A DNA stretch of 64,000 nt from Comamonadaceae bacterium (GCA_947375135.1 CANCER010000006.1:96764-160763), one strand, 5' to 3'; positions 20,230 through 31,343 are shown, counted from the first letter of the stretch. Numbers and translations are program-made. The notes: generated from the sequence alone by a model not told the origin.

Positions 20230-22344
20230 TTAACCCTGATGGTCGTGTGAAGGACGGTCCAACAAAGCCTTCATGGACAGCTTGATACGGCCTTTTTCGT
20301 CAGTTTCCATGACCTTGACCTTGACGATCTGGCCTTCGGACAGGTAGTCGGAAACCTTTTCCACGCGTTCGTGAGCGATCTGGCTGATGTGCAGCAGACC
20401 GTCCTTGCCAGGCAGCAGGTTGACCAGGGCACCGAAGTCCAGAATCTTGGTGATCGGGCCTTCGTAGACCTTGCCGATTTCCACTTCAGCCGTGATCTGC
20501 TCGATGCGACGCTTGGCTTCTTCAGCCTTGGCAGGATCAGCCGAAGCGATGGTAATGGTGCCATCTTCCTCGATGTTGATCTGGGTACCGGTTTCTTCGG
20601 TCAGCGCACGGATCACGGAGCCGCCCTTGCCGATCACATCACGAATCTTCTCGGGATTGATCTTCATGGTGAACAGGCGGGGAGCGAAGTTGGACACTTC
20701 GGTCTTGGCCTCGGACATGGCTTCCTGCATCTTGCCCAGAATGTGCATGCGGGCTTCTTTGGCCTGGGCCAAAGCGACTTGCATGATTTCCTTGGTAATG
20801 CCCTGGATCTTGATGTCCATCTGCAGCGCGGTAATACCGTTGGTGGTACCGGCGACCTTGAAGTCCATGTCACCCAGGTGATCTTCGTCACCCAGGATGT
20901 CGGTCAACACCGCAAAGCGGTTGTCTTCCTTGATCAGGCCCATGGCGATACCGGCCACGTGCGCCTTCATGGGAACGCCGGCATCCATCAGCGACAGGCA
21001 ACCGCCGCACACCGAAGCCATGGAAGAAGAACCATTGGACTCGGTAATTTCGGACACCACACGCATGGTGTAGGGGAAATCTTCCTTGTTGGGCAGGCAG
21101 GCGATCAGTGCACGCTTGGCCAGACGGCCGTGACCGATTTCGCGGCGCTTGGGCGTACCGACGCGACCGGTTTCGCCGGTGGCGAACGGAGGCATGTTGT
21201 AGTGCAGCATGAAGCGGTCTTCGTACTCGCCGCTGAGTGCGTCGATGCGCTGGGCATCGCGCTCGGTACCCAGGGTGGTGACCACCAGGGCCTGGGTTTC
21301 GCCGCGTGTGAACAGGGCAGAACCGTGGGTGCGGGGCAGCACGCCATTGCGGATTTCGATGGGGCGCACGGTGCGGGTATCACGGCCGTCGATGCGGGGC
21401 TCGCCGGCCAGGATCTGGCTGCGCACAATCTTGGCTTCAATTTCAAACAACAGGCCTTCGATGGCTACGCTGTCAAAAGCGGCGCCATCTGCCTTCAATG
21501 CAGCCATGACTTCAGAGTAGGCCGAGCGGCAGGCTTGCGTACGGGCTTGCTTGTTGCGAATCTGGTAAGCAGCAACCAGTTTGTCCTTGGCCAGGCCGTC
21601 AATCTTGGCGATCAGGGCTTCGTCCTTGGCAGGGGCTTTCCAGTCCCACATCGGCTTACCGGCGTCACGCACGAGTTCGTGGATGGCGTTGATGGCAATA
21701 TTGCCTTGCTGATGGCCATAGACCACGGCACCCAGCATGATTTCTTCGGACAGTTGCTGGGCTTCGGACTCCACCATCAGCACAGCAGCTTCGGTACCAG
21801 CCACCACCAAGTCCAGCACCGAACCCTTGCGAGCAGTCTGGCCGGGATTCAGCACGTATTCACCGTTGACGTAACCGACGCGGGCCGCGCCGATAGGGCC
21901 ACTAAAAGGTACGCCAGAAACCGAAAGAGCGGCGCTCACTGCGATCAGGGCAGCGATATCGGCGTCCACTTCGGGATTCAGGGACACGGTGTGCACCACC
22001 ACGTGAACTTCGTTGAAGAAGCCTTCCGGGAACAGGGGGCGAATGGGGCGATCAATCAGGCGACTGGTCAGCGTCTCAAACTCGCTGGGACGGCCTTCGC
22101 GCTTGAAGAAACTACCGGGGATCTTGCCGGCGGCGTAAGTCTTTTCGAGGTAGTCAACGGTCAGCGGGAAGAAATCCTGGCCGGCCTTGCCTTCGGTCTT
22201 TGCAACCACGGTGGCCAGCACCACAGTGCCGTCCATGTCAAGCAGTACAGCGCCGCTGGATTGGCGGGCGATTTCGCCGGTTTCCATGGTGACCGTATGT
22301 TGACCCCATTGGAAGGTCTTGCTAACTTTTTTGAACATTGTCAT
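20230..22344 (-). CDS. pnp: Polyribonucleotide nucleotidyltransferase (PNPase)
   Basis: A 704-residue 3'-5' phosphorolytic exoribonuclease of the RNA degradosome. Two RNase PH domains come first ([12 protein letters not shown] in the first; [12 protein letters not shown] and [10 protein letters not shown] in the second). The KH domain has the GxxG loop in [12 protein letters not shown], and a C-terminal S1 domain begins about residue 620 ([18 protein letters not shown]). The start is ATG 22344 with GGAGAA about eight bases upstream; an ATG two codons later is possible. It lies downstream of rpsO beyond a terminator and a leader hairpin. Confidence 0.97.
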   Translation of the reverse strand: MTMFKKVSKTFQWGQHTVTMETGEIARQSSGAVLLDMDGTVVLATVVAKTEGKAGQDFFPLTVDYLEKTYAAGKIPGSFFKREGRPSEFETLTSRLIDRPIRPLFPEGFFNEVHVVVHTVSLNPEVDADIAALIAVSAALSVSGVPFSGPIGAARVGYVNGEYVLNPGQTARKGSVLDLVVAGTEAAVLMVESEAQQLSEEIMLGAVVYGHQQGNIAINAIHELVRDAGKPMWDWKAPAKDEALIAKIDGLAKDKLVAAYQIRNKQARTQACRSAYSEVMAALKADGAAFDSVAIEGLLFEIEAKIVRSQILAGEPRIDGRDTRTVRPIEIRNGVLPRTHGSALFTRGETQALVVTTLGTERDAQRIDALSGEYEDRFMLHYNMPPFATGETGRVGTPKRREIGHGRLAKRALIACLPNKEDFPYTMRVVSEITESNGSSSMASVCGGCLSLMDAGVPMKAHVAGIAMGLIKEDNRFAVLTDILGDEDHLGDMDFKVAGTTNGITALQMDIKIQGITKEIMQVALAQAKEARMHILGKMQEAMSEAKTEVSNFAPRLFTMKINPEKIRDVIGKGGSVIRALTEETGTQINIEEDGTITIASADPAKAEEAKRRIEQITAEVEIGKVYEGPITKILDFGALVNLLPGKDGLLHISQIAHERVEKVSDYLSEGQIVKVKVMETDEKGRIKLSMKALLDRPSHDHQG

Positions 22345-22432
22345 TTTGCTTTTCTCCATTGATTTCGGAAATGAAATGGGAGGTACAGGCCACCTCACCC
22401 AAGCCCGGATTCAACGTCACAGTCCACGATGC

Positions 22433-22469
22433 CATTCCAGCGGCACTTGCGCCAAATGACGCTGGAATG
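22433..22469 (-). promoter_or_regulatory. Hairpin in the pnp leader (candidate RNase III autoregulation site)
   Basis: A perfect ten-base inverted repeat (CATTCCAGCG with CGCTGGAATG) with a 17-base loop, about 90-125 bases before the pnp start. No U-run follows it, unlike the rpsO terminator just upstream. In E. coli the pnp leader contains an RNase III-cleaved stem through which PNPase represses its own synthesis. The position matches; the function is inference. Confidence 0.5.
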
Positions 22470-22504
22470 ACATAGCTTCGCTCTGCTTTTGCTGTTTCCG
22501 AAGT

Positions 22505-22538
22505 AAAAAACGCCTGAGCTAGTGACCTAACTCAGGCG
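22505..22538 (-). terminator. Rho-independent terminator of rpsO
   Basis: An eight-base stem (CGCCTGAG, 22511-22518, with CTCAGGCG, 22531-22538) with six Ts following on the minus strand. It lies 22 bases after the rpsO stop and separates rpsO from pnp. Confidence 0.85.
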
Positions 22539-22560
22539 CCTTATCGATTCTTGCTTTCGC

Positions 22561-22827
22561 TTACTTACGCAGGCCCAGCTTGGCGATCAGCGCGGTGTAA
22601 CGGTCAGCGTCCTTGCCCTTCAAGTAGTCCAGCAGCTTACGGCGACGGCTCACCATGCGCAACAGACCACGGCGACCATGGTGGTCCTTGGCGTGTGTCT
22701 TGAAGTGGGGAGTGAGTTCGTTGATACGTGCGGTCAGCAGTGCGACTTGCACTTCGGGGGAGCCGGTATCACCGACGCTGCGGGCGTTGTCTTTGACAAC
22801 GGTGGCTTTAATGCTGGATGCAATCAT
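22561..22827 (-). CDS. rpsO: 30S ribosomal protein S15
   Basis: An 88-residue primary-binding protein of the 30S platform. It contains [20 protein letters not shown] and the 16S rRNA-binding [21 protein letters not shown], ending IAKLGLRK, at the exact family length. The start is ATG 22827 ([11 protein letters not shown]), preceded by GGAAGAA. The long in-frame extension upstream to 23181 is antisense to tsaD and was rejected. A TACAAT box (22945 to 22940 on the minus strand) may be its -10 element. Confidence 0.97.
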   Translation of the reverse strand: MIASSIKATVVKDNARSVGDTGSPEVQVALLTARINELTPHFKTHAKDHHGRRGLLRMVSRRRKLLDYLKGKDADRYTALIAKLGLRK

Positions 22828-23012
22828 TTTTTCTTCCTGTTTGGCGACTCGCCTCGTAGGGCGACGTCCCGGTTGATGAACTTGCGTGTGGTGCTGGAAC
22901 TGCTCCACACGTGCGCTTTGCGATGTGCAAAGCCTGCCGATTGTAACCGAGCTTCTTTGCCGTTGCGGGAGCACTGACCCCTCCCTGATGGGCGGGTACG
23001 GTGAAGCGAGTT

Positions 23013-24092
23013 TTAGAGCGTTTGCAGCGGCCACCGCGGTTTGACGTCGAAAGCGTAATTCTCGACGCCCTGCTGACACCCACTCTGCAAGCGCATCGCC
23101 GCGGCCAAGGCGATCATGGCGCCGTTGTCGGTGCACAGGTGCAGCTCCGGGTAATGCACCCGGATGTTGCGCTTTGCGCACGCTTCGTTGAGCTGCAGCC
23201 GCAACTGGCGATTAGCCCCCACCCCACCCGCTACGACCAGCCGTGTCAGACCGGTTTCTTTCAGCGCTGTCATGGATTTCCTGACCAAGACCTCCACAAT
23301 GGCCGCCTGCGTTGAAGCCGCCAGGTCACATTGTTGAACCCGGGGCAGTGCTTCGAAGTTGGAGGCACCCGCTGCAGCAACCATTTTTTGCGACTGGACT
23401 AACACGGCAGTCTTCAGGCCAGCAAAGGAAAAATCCAGGTTGCCGCTGTGCAGCAGGGGCCTGGGCAATGCGTAGGCCTTGGGATTACCCTCCTGCGCCA
23501 TGCGAGCCAGCAGAGGACCACCCGGGTACGCAAGACCCATCAGCTTGGCCGACTTATCAAAGGCCTCACCCGCAGCATCGTCTATCGATTCGCCAAGCAG
23601 AACATAGCGACCCACCCCATCAACCCGCATGAGTTGGGTATGACCACCAGAAACCAGCAAGGCAACAAAAGGAAACTGAGGAGGATCGGCACTCAAAAAC
23701 GGCGACAACAAATGCCCTTCCAAATGGTGTACGCCCAGCACCGGCTTGCCAAGTGCGGCGCCCAGAGCGCACGCGACACCGGCGCCGACCAGTAAGGCCC
23801 CGGCCAAACCCGGACCGCGTGTGTAGGCCACCACATCGATGTCTGCCAGTCGGCAGTCTGCATTGGCCAGCACTTCTTGTGTCAGCGGCAGCACGCGGCG
23901 TATGTGATCCCGGCTGGCCAGTTCAGGCACCACCCCCCCGAAAGCCTGGTGCATGGCAATCTGGCTATATAGGGCGTGTGCCAACAGCGCAGGTACCTGC
24001 TCCGAGCCGGACGCCGCTTCACACTGCACCAGTGCAACGCCCGTTTCGTCGCACGACGACTCAATTCCCAAAATCAACAACTTTTTCACCAT
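23013..24092 (-). CDS. tsaD: tRNA N6-adenosine threonylcarbamoyltransferase TsaD
   Basis: A 359-residue enzyme that places the threonylcarbamoyl group on A37 of ANN-decoding tRNAs, acting with TsaB, TsaE and TsaC. It begins with the ASKHA-fold phosphate loop [13 protein letters not shown]. The metal-binding HHLEGH (H-x3-H) follows near residue 113, and the nucleotide-binding [12 protein letters not shown] near residue 290. The length is slightly above the usual 335-350. It is a minus-strand gene upstream of rpsO. Confidence 0.96.
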   Translation of the reverse strand: MVKKLLILGIESSCDETGVALVQCEAASGSEQVPALLAHALYSQIAMHQAFGGVVPELASRDHIRRVLPLTQEVLANADCRLADIDVVAYTRGPGLAGALLVGAGVACALGAALGKPVLGVHHLEGHLLSPFLSADPPQFPFVALLVSGGHTQLMRVDGVGRYVLLGESIDDAAGEAFDKSAKLMGLAYPGGPLLARMAQEGNPKAYALPRPLLHSGNLDFSFAGLKTAVLVQSQKMVAAAGASNFEALPRVQQCDLAASTQAAIVEVLVRKSMTALKETGLTRLVVAGGVGANRQLRLQLNEACAKRNIRVHYPELHLCTDNGAMIALAAAMRLQSGCQQGVENYAFDVKPRWPLQTL

Positions 24093-24243
24093 AGGGCGCA
24101 GAGTTTAGAGTACCGCATAGAAACCGATACTGAATCCCTGGAACGCGCCACTTTGGACGCTGTCGCGCCCCCGGCCGTGGGAACCTTTATTCACAATGGT
24201 TTGAAGCATCCATGATTGGCCACACAAGGGACAAGGCCCGACC

Positions 24244-24653
24244 GTGCATCTCTCGAATCAGTCCAACCGAGACTGGGGCTCGGTATACCTGTCGGAAGAA
24301 TTTGATCCGGTGGACGGAGCCAACCGGGTTCAGGCATTAAGCCGAGGCCACTGCCTGGTCTACGCCTGGTTGCGTGACGAATCCGGTGCCATGGCAGCCG
24401 GAACTGCGTCTTTTAGCCAAGGCTGGGCCGGTCCGTACAACATGCACACCGTGGCACGGCTTAGCGGTCGGGGGCGTGCCAGCACGCTCATAGCGGCGCT
24501 GAGTAAATTGGCTCTGAAAAGAAATACTCAGCGCTGCTTTTACAAGTTGAAGAAGGCAACGCAGGGGCCATTCGGCTCTATCACCGCTTGGGCTTCCAGA
24601 CCGCCTGGCGTTACCACTACTGGCGCAAACCCGCTCAGGCGGCAACCGAATGA
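24244..24653 (+). pseudogene. GNAT-family N-acetyltransferase fragment with a frameshift
   Basis: The frame from a GTG at 24244 encodes the central part of a GNAT domain: MHTVARLSGRGRASTLIAAL looks like the acetyl-CoA pyrophosphate loop region. Near 24537 the family pattern jumps into the -1 frame, where CFLQVEEGNAGAIRLYHRLGF and QTAWRYHYWRKP (the usual V-N-x-x-A-x-x-LY-x-x-x-GF end) run to a stop at 24651. One extra T in the TTTT run at 24538-24541 would restore the frame. It is either a true loss-of-function mutation, a sequencing indel in a homopolymer, or, less likely, programmed slippage. The N-terminus is short for the family and the frame is closed at 24202. Confidence 0.72.
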
Positions 24654-25033
24654 ACTGCGGAATTGACGGCGGGCTCTTTGCGGAACTCCGGCATTTCAAT
24701 GTGGCGGCGACGCTTGCGCACAACCACAGCCGGAGCAGCCGCACCGGCGGCGCTGTGCGACCGCGAGGCTGCATAAGACTCACCGCGACCACTGGAGCGA
24801 GCCACCTTGATAGCCTCTTCCACGGCTTCTGTGCTAAGGGCTTTCACAGTGGACCCATTGACCCGAACATACGTGCCGGACGCAGTCGTTGCCAGCAAAC
24901 CAAACTCCATGCCCATACGTACGATGCCAAGCACCTTGAATTCCTTTGGCGCAGCCACAAAAGCCTTGATGGTTTGGCTACCGAGCACCACTTGCAAAGG
25001 TGTGTGAGATTTGGATTTAGATTTGCCGCTCAT
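24635..25033 (-). CDS. Conserved hypothetical protein
   Basis: About 132 residues starting MSGKSKSKSHTPLQ. The first 70 residues look folded (IKAFVAAPKEFKVLGIVRMGMEFGLL). A basic stretch (VVVRKRRRHIEM) and an Ala-rich tail follow. I do not recognise the family, and the protein has no membrane segment or signal peptide. Its 3' end overlaps the tail of the frameshifted GNAT gene on the opposite strand by 19 bases. Codon use looks like that of its neighbours. A start 48 bases further upstream is possible but adds an unlikely Cys/Arg-rich leader. Confidence 0.6.
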   Translation of the reverse strand: MSGKSKSKSHTPLQVVLGSQTIKAFVAAPKEFKVLGIVRMGMEFGLLATTASGTYVRVNGSTVKALSTEAVEEAIKVARSSGRGESYAASRSHSAAGAAAPAVVVRKRRRHIEMPEFRKEPAVNSAVHSVAA

Positions 25034-25199
25034 GGTCCTCTTTCTGGCGCATTTGGTTGCGACCGCATCCGGGTTAAACATGAACTAATCTTGCCCAAAG
25101 CGGCAAAAAACAACTTGATTAAAATATGATGATTTCGAGCCATCGACATGCATACCTTTTCGGGCACCGTTTGACTGTTCAATCACGGACAATTGGCCC

Positions 25200-26117
25200 A
25201 TGGCAATAGGACATTTCATTAAAGAAATCGGGCGCGGAAAAGAGGGTGCGCGCGCTCTCTCGCGGGAGCAAGCGGCCGATTTGTTTGGCCAAATCCTGGA
25301 CGGTTTCGCGAGCGACCTGGAAGTCGGGGCGTTTTGTCTGGCCATGCGGATCAAGGGAGAAACCACGGAAGAAATGTGTGGTTTTTTGGATGCCACGCAG
25401 CAACGCCTTACCAAGATTCAGATTTGCCCTACCCAACCCCTGCGAGCGCCGGTCGTCATTCCCAGTTACAACGGCGCACGCAAGCTTCCGGTGCTCACGC
25501 CGCTGCTGGCGCTTTTGCTGGCACGCGAAGGTTTACCTGTGGTGATTCATGGCACCGCCACCGAGGATAAACGCGTGTTCACATCGGAGGTACTTGCCGC
25601 ACTCGGCATTGCTGCGCAGACGGCGATCGAACCGCTCATTCTGGGCAAGGTGTTCTTTTATCCCACTACCGTGCTACACAGTGGTTTGCAGCGCCTGCTG
25701 GATGTACGCCGTGTGGTCAATCTGCGCAACCCGGCACACAGCCTGGTCAAGTTGATGCAGCCTTGCGAAGGTCCACAGCTACTGGTGACAAGCTATACCC
25801 ATCCGGAATATGCAGAGTCCATGGAGCAGGTACTTCGCCAGATGGAATCCTGCGCTTTGCTGATCCGTGGCACCGAGGGCGAAGCGGTAGCAGACGCCAG
25901 ACGAACGCCCAAAATGACGCGTCTCTTGCGAGGGCAATCCATGCCCGCCGTAGAGCACCAGGCCGGAACGCTCACCAAGCTACCCGACTTGCCCCAAAGC
26001 TGTGACGCACAAACGACGGCTGCCTACATTCAAGCAGTGCTAAATGGCGACTCACCAATACCCCAACCCATTGCCCAACAGGTAGCGCAAATCCTCGAGC
26101 TTGCGAACTGCCTGTAG
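25200..26117 (+). CDS. ybiB: YbiB/TrpD2-family nucleic-acid-binding protein
   Basis: A 305-residue homolog of anthranilate phosphoribosyltransferase. It has the TrpD-type N-terminal helical domain (ALSREQAADLFGQILDGFASDLEVGAF) and the nucleoside-phosphorylase-like core (HGTATEDKRVFTSEVLAALGI). The canonical glycine-rich PRPP loop of TrpD is replaced here by SYNGARKLPVLTPLL, characteristic of the YbiB branch. That branch was shown in E. coli to bind nucleic acid rather than act in tryptophan synthesis. No trp genes are nearby. The start ATG 25200 gives MAIGHFIKEIGRGK. Confidence 0.85.
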   Translation: MAIGHFIKEIGRGKEGARALSREQAADLFGQILDGFASDLEVGAFCLAMRIKGETTEEMCGFLDATQQRLTKIQICPTQPLRAPVVIPSYNGARKLPVLTPLLALLLAREGLPVVIHGTATEDKRVFTSEVLAALGIAAQTAIEPLILGKVFFYPTTVLHSGLQRLLDVRRVVNLRNPAHSLVKLMQPCEGPQLLVTSYTHPEYAESMEQVLRQMESCALLIRGTEGEAVADARRTPKMTRLLRGQSMPAVEHQAGTLTKLPDLPQSCDAQTTAAYIQAVLNGDSPIPQPIAQQVAQILELANCL

Positions 26118-26135
26118 TGCCGGCAGCCCCCGCAG

Positions 26136-27377
26136 TTAGCGGAAATTACCCGTGTGTCCGAGTGAGTAGCGACCCGGCTGCGGCCAAACGGCCAGACCAT
26201 GCGGCTCCAGGCCCACCGCGACTTGGTCTACCTTGCCAGAACTGGTATCAAGGCGGTAGACCACATCGTCAAAACGTCCTGACAGCCAAAGCCACTTGCC
26301 GTCATTGCTGACATTGCCCATGTCAGGACTGCCACCCCCGGGGATGGGCCAGTTGGTCACCACCTTGTTGGTAGCGAAGTCAATCACCGTCACACTGCCG
26401 GGCCCGTGGGGCTTGCCGTGAATGGCGTGGGACCCACGATTGGCCACATACAGTGACTTGGCATCCCGGCTGGGATACAAGCCATGTGCCGCCACACCCG
26501 TCGCAATAAAGCCGACCTCTTTGAACGCGTCGCCGTCCAGCAGATGCACGCCATCGGCTTGCATGTCTGCCACATAGAACAGTTTGCCGTTCGGCGCAAT
26601 GCGAATGTCCTGTGGCATACCTTTGGTCACCGTACAAATTTCCGTTTCCAGCGGGTTGGGGGATTTGACACCGCCCTTGAAGCGCGTCTTGGGCATCTCC
26701 AGTTTCAGATAACCGATGACCGACTTATTCACCAGATCGATTTTGACCACGCTGCCTTGAAATTCGCAGGTGAAGATGGCGTAGCGACCATCAACTGAAA
26801 AATCGCCATGGTTGATGCCACCGCACTGTGGCGCTTCGATGGCGTACTGCAGCTTGAGCGTCTTGGGATCGCGGAAATCCAGCCTGTGCTTGGCCTCGGC
26901 CACCACAATGGTGGATTGCCCGTCAGGCGTGAAGTAGACGTTGTAGGGGTCATCGACAGGGATCGCCTTTCCCGACTTACCGGTACGCGGATCCACGGGG
27001 GTCAGGCTGCCATCGTTGCCGCGCTCGGCGTTGTTGGCAACCCAGAGTGTGCGCATATCCCAGGACGGAACAATATGCTGCGGCGCCCGCCCGACCTTGA
27101 AAGTGTCCACCACCTTCAGGGTGGCGGGGTCGATCACAGTGACGTTGTTGCCACGCAGATTGGGCACATAGACGCGTTCGAGATCCAGTTTGACGGCGGG
27201 CAGCATTTGATCGGTACGCGTCTCGCTGTACAGGTTGTCAGAATCCACGACAGCCGCCATACCGGCCACTGTATTCACGGCAACCTTGGGCGCAGGGCCC
27301 GCCGCGTTTCCGAACGTGACAAAGCCCACCAGTGCCAGACTGGATACAGCCAGGACGTTGATTTTTTGGAATTTCAT
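26136..27377 (-). CDS. Secreted YncE-like beta-propeller protein
   Basis: A 413-residue exported protein. A Sec signal peptide (hydrophobic about residues 8-22, likely cleavage after GNA-A near 25) is followed by repeated beta-propeller blades of the YncE/cytochrome-d1-like type: RVYVPNLRGNNVTVIDPATLKVVDTF, TLWVANNAERG, IDFATNKVV. The propellers resemble PQQ- or heme-d1 proteins, but I see no heme motif. It lies 24 bases after the creatininase-like gene, which also has a signal peptide, so the two are likely a periplasmic pair. Its ligand is unknown. Confidence 0.8.
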   Translation of the reverse strand: MKFQKINVLAVSSLALVGFVTFGNAAGPAPKVAVNTVAGMAAVVDSDNLYSETRTDQMLPAVKLDLERVYVPNLRGNNVTVIDPATLKVVDTFKVGRAPQHIVPSWDMRTLWVANNAERGNDGSLTPVDPRTGKSGKAIPVDDPYNVYFTPDGQSTIVVAEAKHRLDFRDPKTLKLQYAIEAPQCGGINHGDFSVDGRYAIFTCEFQGSVVKIDLVNKSVIGYLKLEMPKTRFKGGVKSPNPLETEICTVTKGMPQDIRIAPNGKLFYVADMQADGVHLLDGDAFKEVGFIATGVAAHGLYPSRDAKSLYVANRGSHAIHGKPHGPGSVTVIDFATNKVVTNWPIPGGGSPDMGNVSNDGKWLWLSGRFDDVVYRLDTSSGKVDQVAVGLEPHGLAVWPQPGRYSLGHTGNFR

Positions 27378-27401
27378 ATTGACAACATTTCCAGCAGTAA
27401 A

Positions 27402-28250
27402 TTATCGGGATGCGTGCTGCTTGACAGCTTCTTGTATCGCTTGGACGGACCTGTCCACAATACCGCGAATGCCGGGTTGCCCCAACTCGGCAGTGGATTT
27501 CCGGGGGTCGCCATACACACCGTCAGCGGGGGCGGTTTGGGCACCCTCGGCCAGTAATTCCATGCGCACCAGCGACTTGTCTATGGCCAGCATCATGGAC
27601 GTATCGGCCAGTCCCGCGTGGGTGCCGATTTCCGCGTCCGAGTACCCCTTGCCACGCAGGACCTGAATATAGGGCGCCTGGGATGCCTCGTAATAGGCCG
27701 TCAAGGCCAGCGCGCGAAAGCGTGTGTCGGCTGCCCACTCTTTATTGATCTTCTCTGCGGCACGCAGTTCACTCTTTTGGTAGCCGCCATGGTCACCCAG
27801 GAACACCACGTCATGGAAGCCATGCTGTTTGAAACTGCGCGCGGTCGATTCCAGAATGGACTCGAAGGTTGCATCCGCGATGGAAATAGTGCCGCTAAAA
27901 CGCATATGCGCCACCGGCGGAAAGATGGCGCCCTCAGGGACATACGCCAGCACGGGTGCCACGATGGCGTTGCCGAGTTTTTGCGCAATCTGACCTGCCA
28001 GTGCCTTCACGCGTACGTTGTGCTTGCCCAGCGCCATATGCGGTCCGTTTTGCTCGGTTCCACCAATCGGCACCAATACTGTGGTGCTGCCATTGGCAAC
28101 TGCTGCGCGCAGCTCAAACGAAGTCAACTCCTCCAGAAAAACCGAATGACCCGTGTTTCCCACAGCAAATGCGGCCGACGCATGCAGCAGAAGCGACAAA
28201 ACGGTGCCATAGGCCCAGCGCTTGGTTGGTGTTGTGAAGTGGCGGGGCAT
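27402..28250 (-). CDS. Secreted creatininase-family protein with altered metal ligands
   Basis: A 282-residue protein with an N-terminal signal peptide (hydrophobic about residues 14-28, AFA cleavage). The creatininase fold is indicated by VLVPIGGTEQNGPHMALGKHN, FLGDHGGYQ and HAGLADTSMML. In characterised creatininase the first motif is E-x-H-G-P-H-x5-D, with Glu, His and Asp binding the metals. Here the His is Asn and the Asp is His. The site may therefore bind a different metal or be inactive. Export to the periplasm also differs from cytosolic creatininases and MftE. It precedes the beta-propeller gene by 24 bases. Confidence 0.8.
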   Translation of the reverse strand: MPRHFTTPTKRWAYGTVLSLLLHASAAFAVGNTGHSVFLEELTSFELRAAVANGSTTVLVPIGGTEQNGPHMALGKHNVRVKALAGQIAQKLGNAIVAPVLAYVPEGAIFPPVAHMRFSGTISIADATFESILESTARSFKQHGFHDVVFLGDHGGYQKSELRAAEKINKEWAADTRFRALALTAYYEASQAPYIQVLRGKGYSDAEIGTHAGLADTSMMLAIDKSLVRMELLAEGAQTAPADGVYGDPRKSTAELGQPGIRGIVDRSVQAIQEAVKQHASR

Positions 28251-28381
28251 TAAAAGTGTTTCTGCGGGTAATGTCGCATTTTACGGCGTGCGACGAAAGT
28301 GGAATGTCCACTGCCATGCACCGTCGCGGCCTGCCGTATCGATTGAGCAGGGGGGGGGGAGTCACGGCAGGGCCGAACAAC

Positions 28382-28416
28382 AAAAAAGCCCCAAGAGAAC
28401 GAATCGCTTGGGGCTT
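28382..28416 (-). terminator. Rho-independent terminator after tRNA-Ser
   Basis: A perfect ten-base stem (AAGCCCCAAG with CTTGGGGCTT) with an 11-base loop, followed on the minus strand by a TTTTTT run. It begins four bases after the tRNA-Ser 3' end. Confidence 0.9.
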
Positions 28417-28417
28417 G

Positions 28418-28507
<90 letters not shown>

Positions 28508-28560
28508 TCAAAACGGCTTCGCTTGGACGAAGCCGAGATTCTATCAGGGGAAAACAGACC

Positions 28561-29907
<1,347 letters not shown>

Positions 29908-29913
29908 TCAGGT

Positions 29914-30894
29914 CTATTCAACTGCGGAGTCCAGCCGCAAGCCCTTGGGCAGCGGGAACTTGACGGTCTCCTGGATACCGTCCATCTTGCGCACGGACAC
30001 GGCGCCCAGGGCCTTGATACGGTCAATCACCGCCTTGACCAGGATCTCGGGCGCGGAAGCACCTGCAGTCAGCCCCACGCGCTTGCAGCCATCAAACCAG
30101 GCCGCCTGCAACTCGTCGGCGTTGTCGACCATATAGCTCTGGGTGCCCAGCTTGCGGGCCACTTCACGCAGGCGGTTGCTGTTGGAACTGGTGGGGCTGC
30201 CCACCACGATCACCACATCCACCTGCGGGCTCATCAGTTTGACGGCGTCCTGGCGATTTTGCGTGGCGTAACAAATGTCCTGTTGCTTGGGCTCGCGCAC
30301 CTTGGGAAAGCGCGCACGCACTGCGGCGCTGATTTCGGCCGCATCGTCCACGCTCAAGGTGGTCTGTGTCACCACGGCCAGTTTGTCGGTCTGCAGCGGG
30401 TTGACGAAGGCGACATCCTTCACGTCCTCCACCAGATGAATACCGCTCTCCAACTGGCCCATGGTGCCCTCCACCTCGGGGTGGCCCTTGTGGCCGATCA
30501 TGATGAACTCATAGCCTTCTTTATGCAGCTTGGCCACTTCCACATGCACCTTGGTCACCAGCGGGCAGGTGGCATCAAAAATCCGGAAGCCGCGCACCGC
30601 CGCCTCTTCGTGGGTGGCCTTGCTGACGCCATGGGCCGAGAAGATCAGCGTGGCACCGGCGGGAACATCGTCGAGTTCTTCAATGAAGATCGCACCCTTT
30701 TGCTTGAGGTCGTTCACCACATAGGTGTTGTGCACGATCTCGTGGCGCACATAGATCGGGGCGCCAAACTTGGCCAGGGCCTTTTCGACAATCTCGATGG
30801 CCCGATCCACACCGGCGCAAAAGCCGCGTGGCTCGGCCAGCAGGACTTCAACCCCAAAGCCCTCCAGCGCGGCATCTGGTAGTTCTTGGGTCAT
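29914..30894 (-). CDS. ispH: 4-hydroxy-3-methylbut-2-enyl diphosphate reductase
   Basis: The 326-residue last enzyme of the MEP isoprenoid pathway; it reduces HMBPP to IPP and DMAPP with a [4Fe-4S] cluster. The three cluster cysteines are in EPRGFCAGVDRAI, FDATCPLVTKVH and RQQDICYATQNRQ-like (QDICYATQ) segments. HEIVHNTYVV contributes the substrate histidine. It overlaps the upstream fkpB gene by four bases, the common fkpB-ispH pair. The C-terminus ends LRLDSAVE. Confidence 0.97.
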   Translation of the reverse strand: MTQELPDAALEGFGVEVLLAEPRGFCAGVDRAIEIVEKALAKFGAPIYVRHEIVHNTYVVNDLKQKGAIFIEELDDVPAGATLIFSAHGVSKATHEEAAVRGFRIFDATCPLVTKVHVEVAKLHKEGYEFIMIGHKGHPEVEGTMGQLESGIHLVEDVKDVAFVNPLQTDKLAVVTQTTLSVDDAAEISAAVRARFPKVREPKQQDICYATQNRQDAVKLMSPQVDVVIVVGSPTSSNSNRLREVARKLGTQSYMVDNADELQAAWFDGCKRVGLTAGASAPEILVKAVIDRIKALGAVSVRKMDGIQETVKFPLPKGLRLDSAVE

Positions 30895-31343
30895 AGCACG
30901 CCAATCAGTTGCACTTCGAACGTGACCGGGTGGCCGGCCAGGGGGTGGTTGAAGTCGAACAGCACCGATGCGTCCTTGACCTGCTGCACCACACCGGCGA
31001 ACTTTCCTTTGCCATCCGGCGTGGGGAACTCCACCACATCGCCGATGGTGTAGGTTTCCTGCGGGTCACCCATGTCGGTGAGCACCTTGCGCGCCAGCCA
31101 CTGCTGCATGTCGGGGTTGCGCGGGCCGAAGGCGGCGCCAGCGGCCAGTTCAAAGGTGGTGCGGCTGCCCTCCTCCAGACCGATCAGACACTCCTCCATC
31201 GCAGGTGACAACTCACCGGTGCCCAGACTAAGCGTAGCGGGCTTGCCGGTGAACGTATTGATGATGTCTCCCGCTGGACCGCCAAGGCGGTAATGCAAGG
31301 TGAGGAAGGAGCCCGCTTGTACACGGGGAAGCACTGTGGTCAT
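30891..31343 (-). CDS. fkpB: FKBP-type peptidyl-prolyl isomerase, SlpA/FkpB type
   Basis: A 150-residue cytosolic isomerase/chaperone. It has the short FKBP core split by an IF (insert-in-flap) domain: GELSPAMEECLIGLEEGSRTTF before the insert and the SlyD/SlpA-like FDFNHPLAGHPVTFEV at the end. It has no His-rich tail, which separates it from SlyD. It is translationally coupled to ispH (ATGA overlap). It starts MTTVLPRVQAG and is divergent from radC with a 44-base gap. Confidence 0.93.
   Translation of the reverse strand: MTTVLPRVQAGSFLTLHYRLGGPAGDIINTFTGKPATLSLGTGELSPAMEECLIGLEEGSRTTFELAAGAAFGPRNPDMQQWLARKVLTDMGDPQETYTIGDVVEFPTPDGKGKFAGVVQQVKDASVLFDFNHPLAGHPVTFEVQLIGVL

Noticed and set aside
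20371..22362. 663-codon open frame opposite pnp
   Set aside because: Composition and lack of recognisable domains show it to be the antisense shadow of PNPase.
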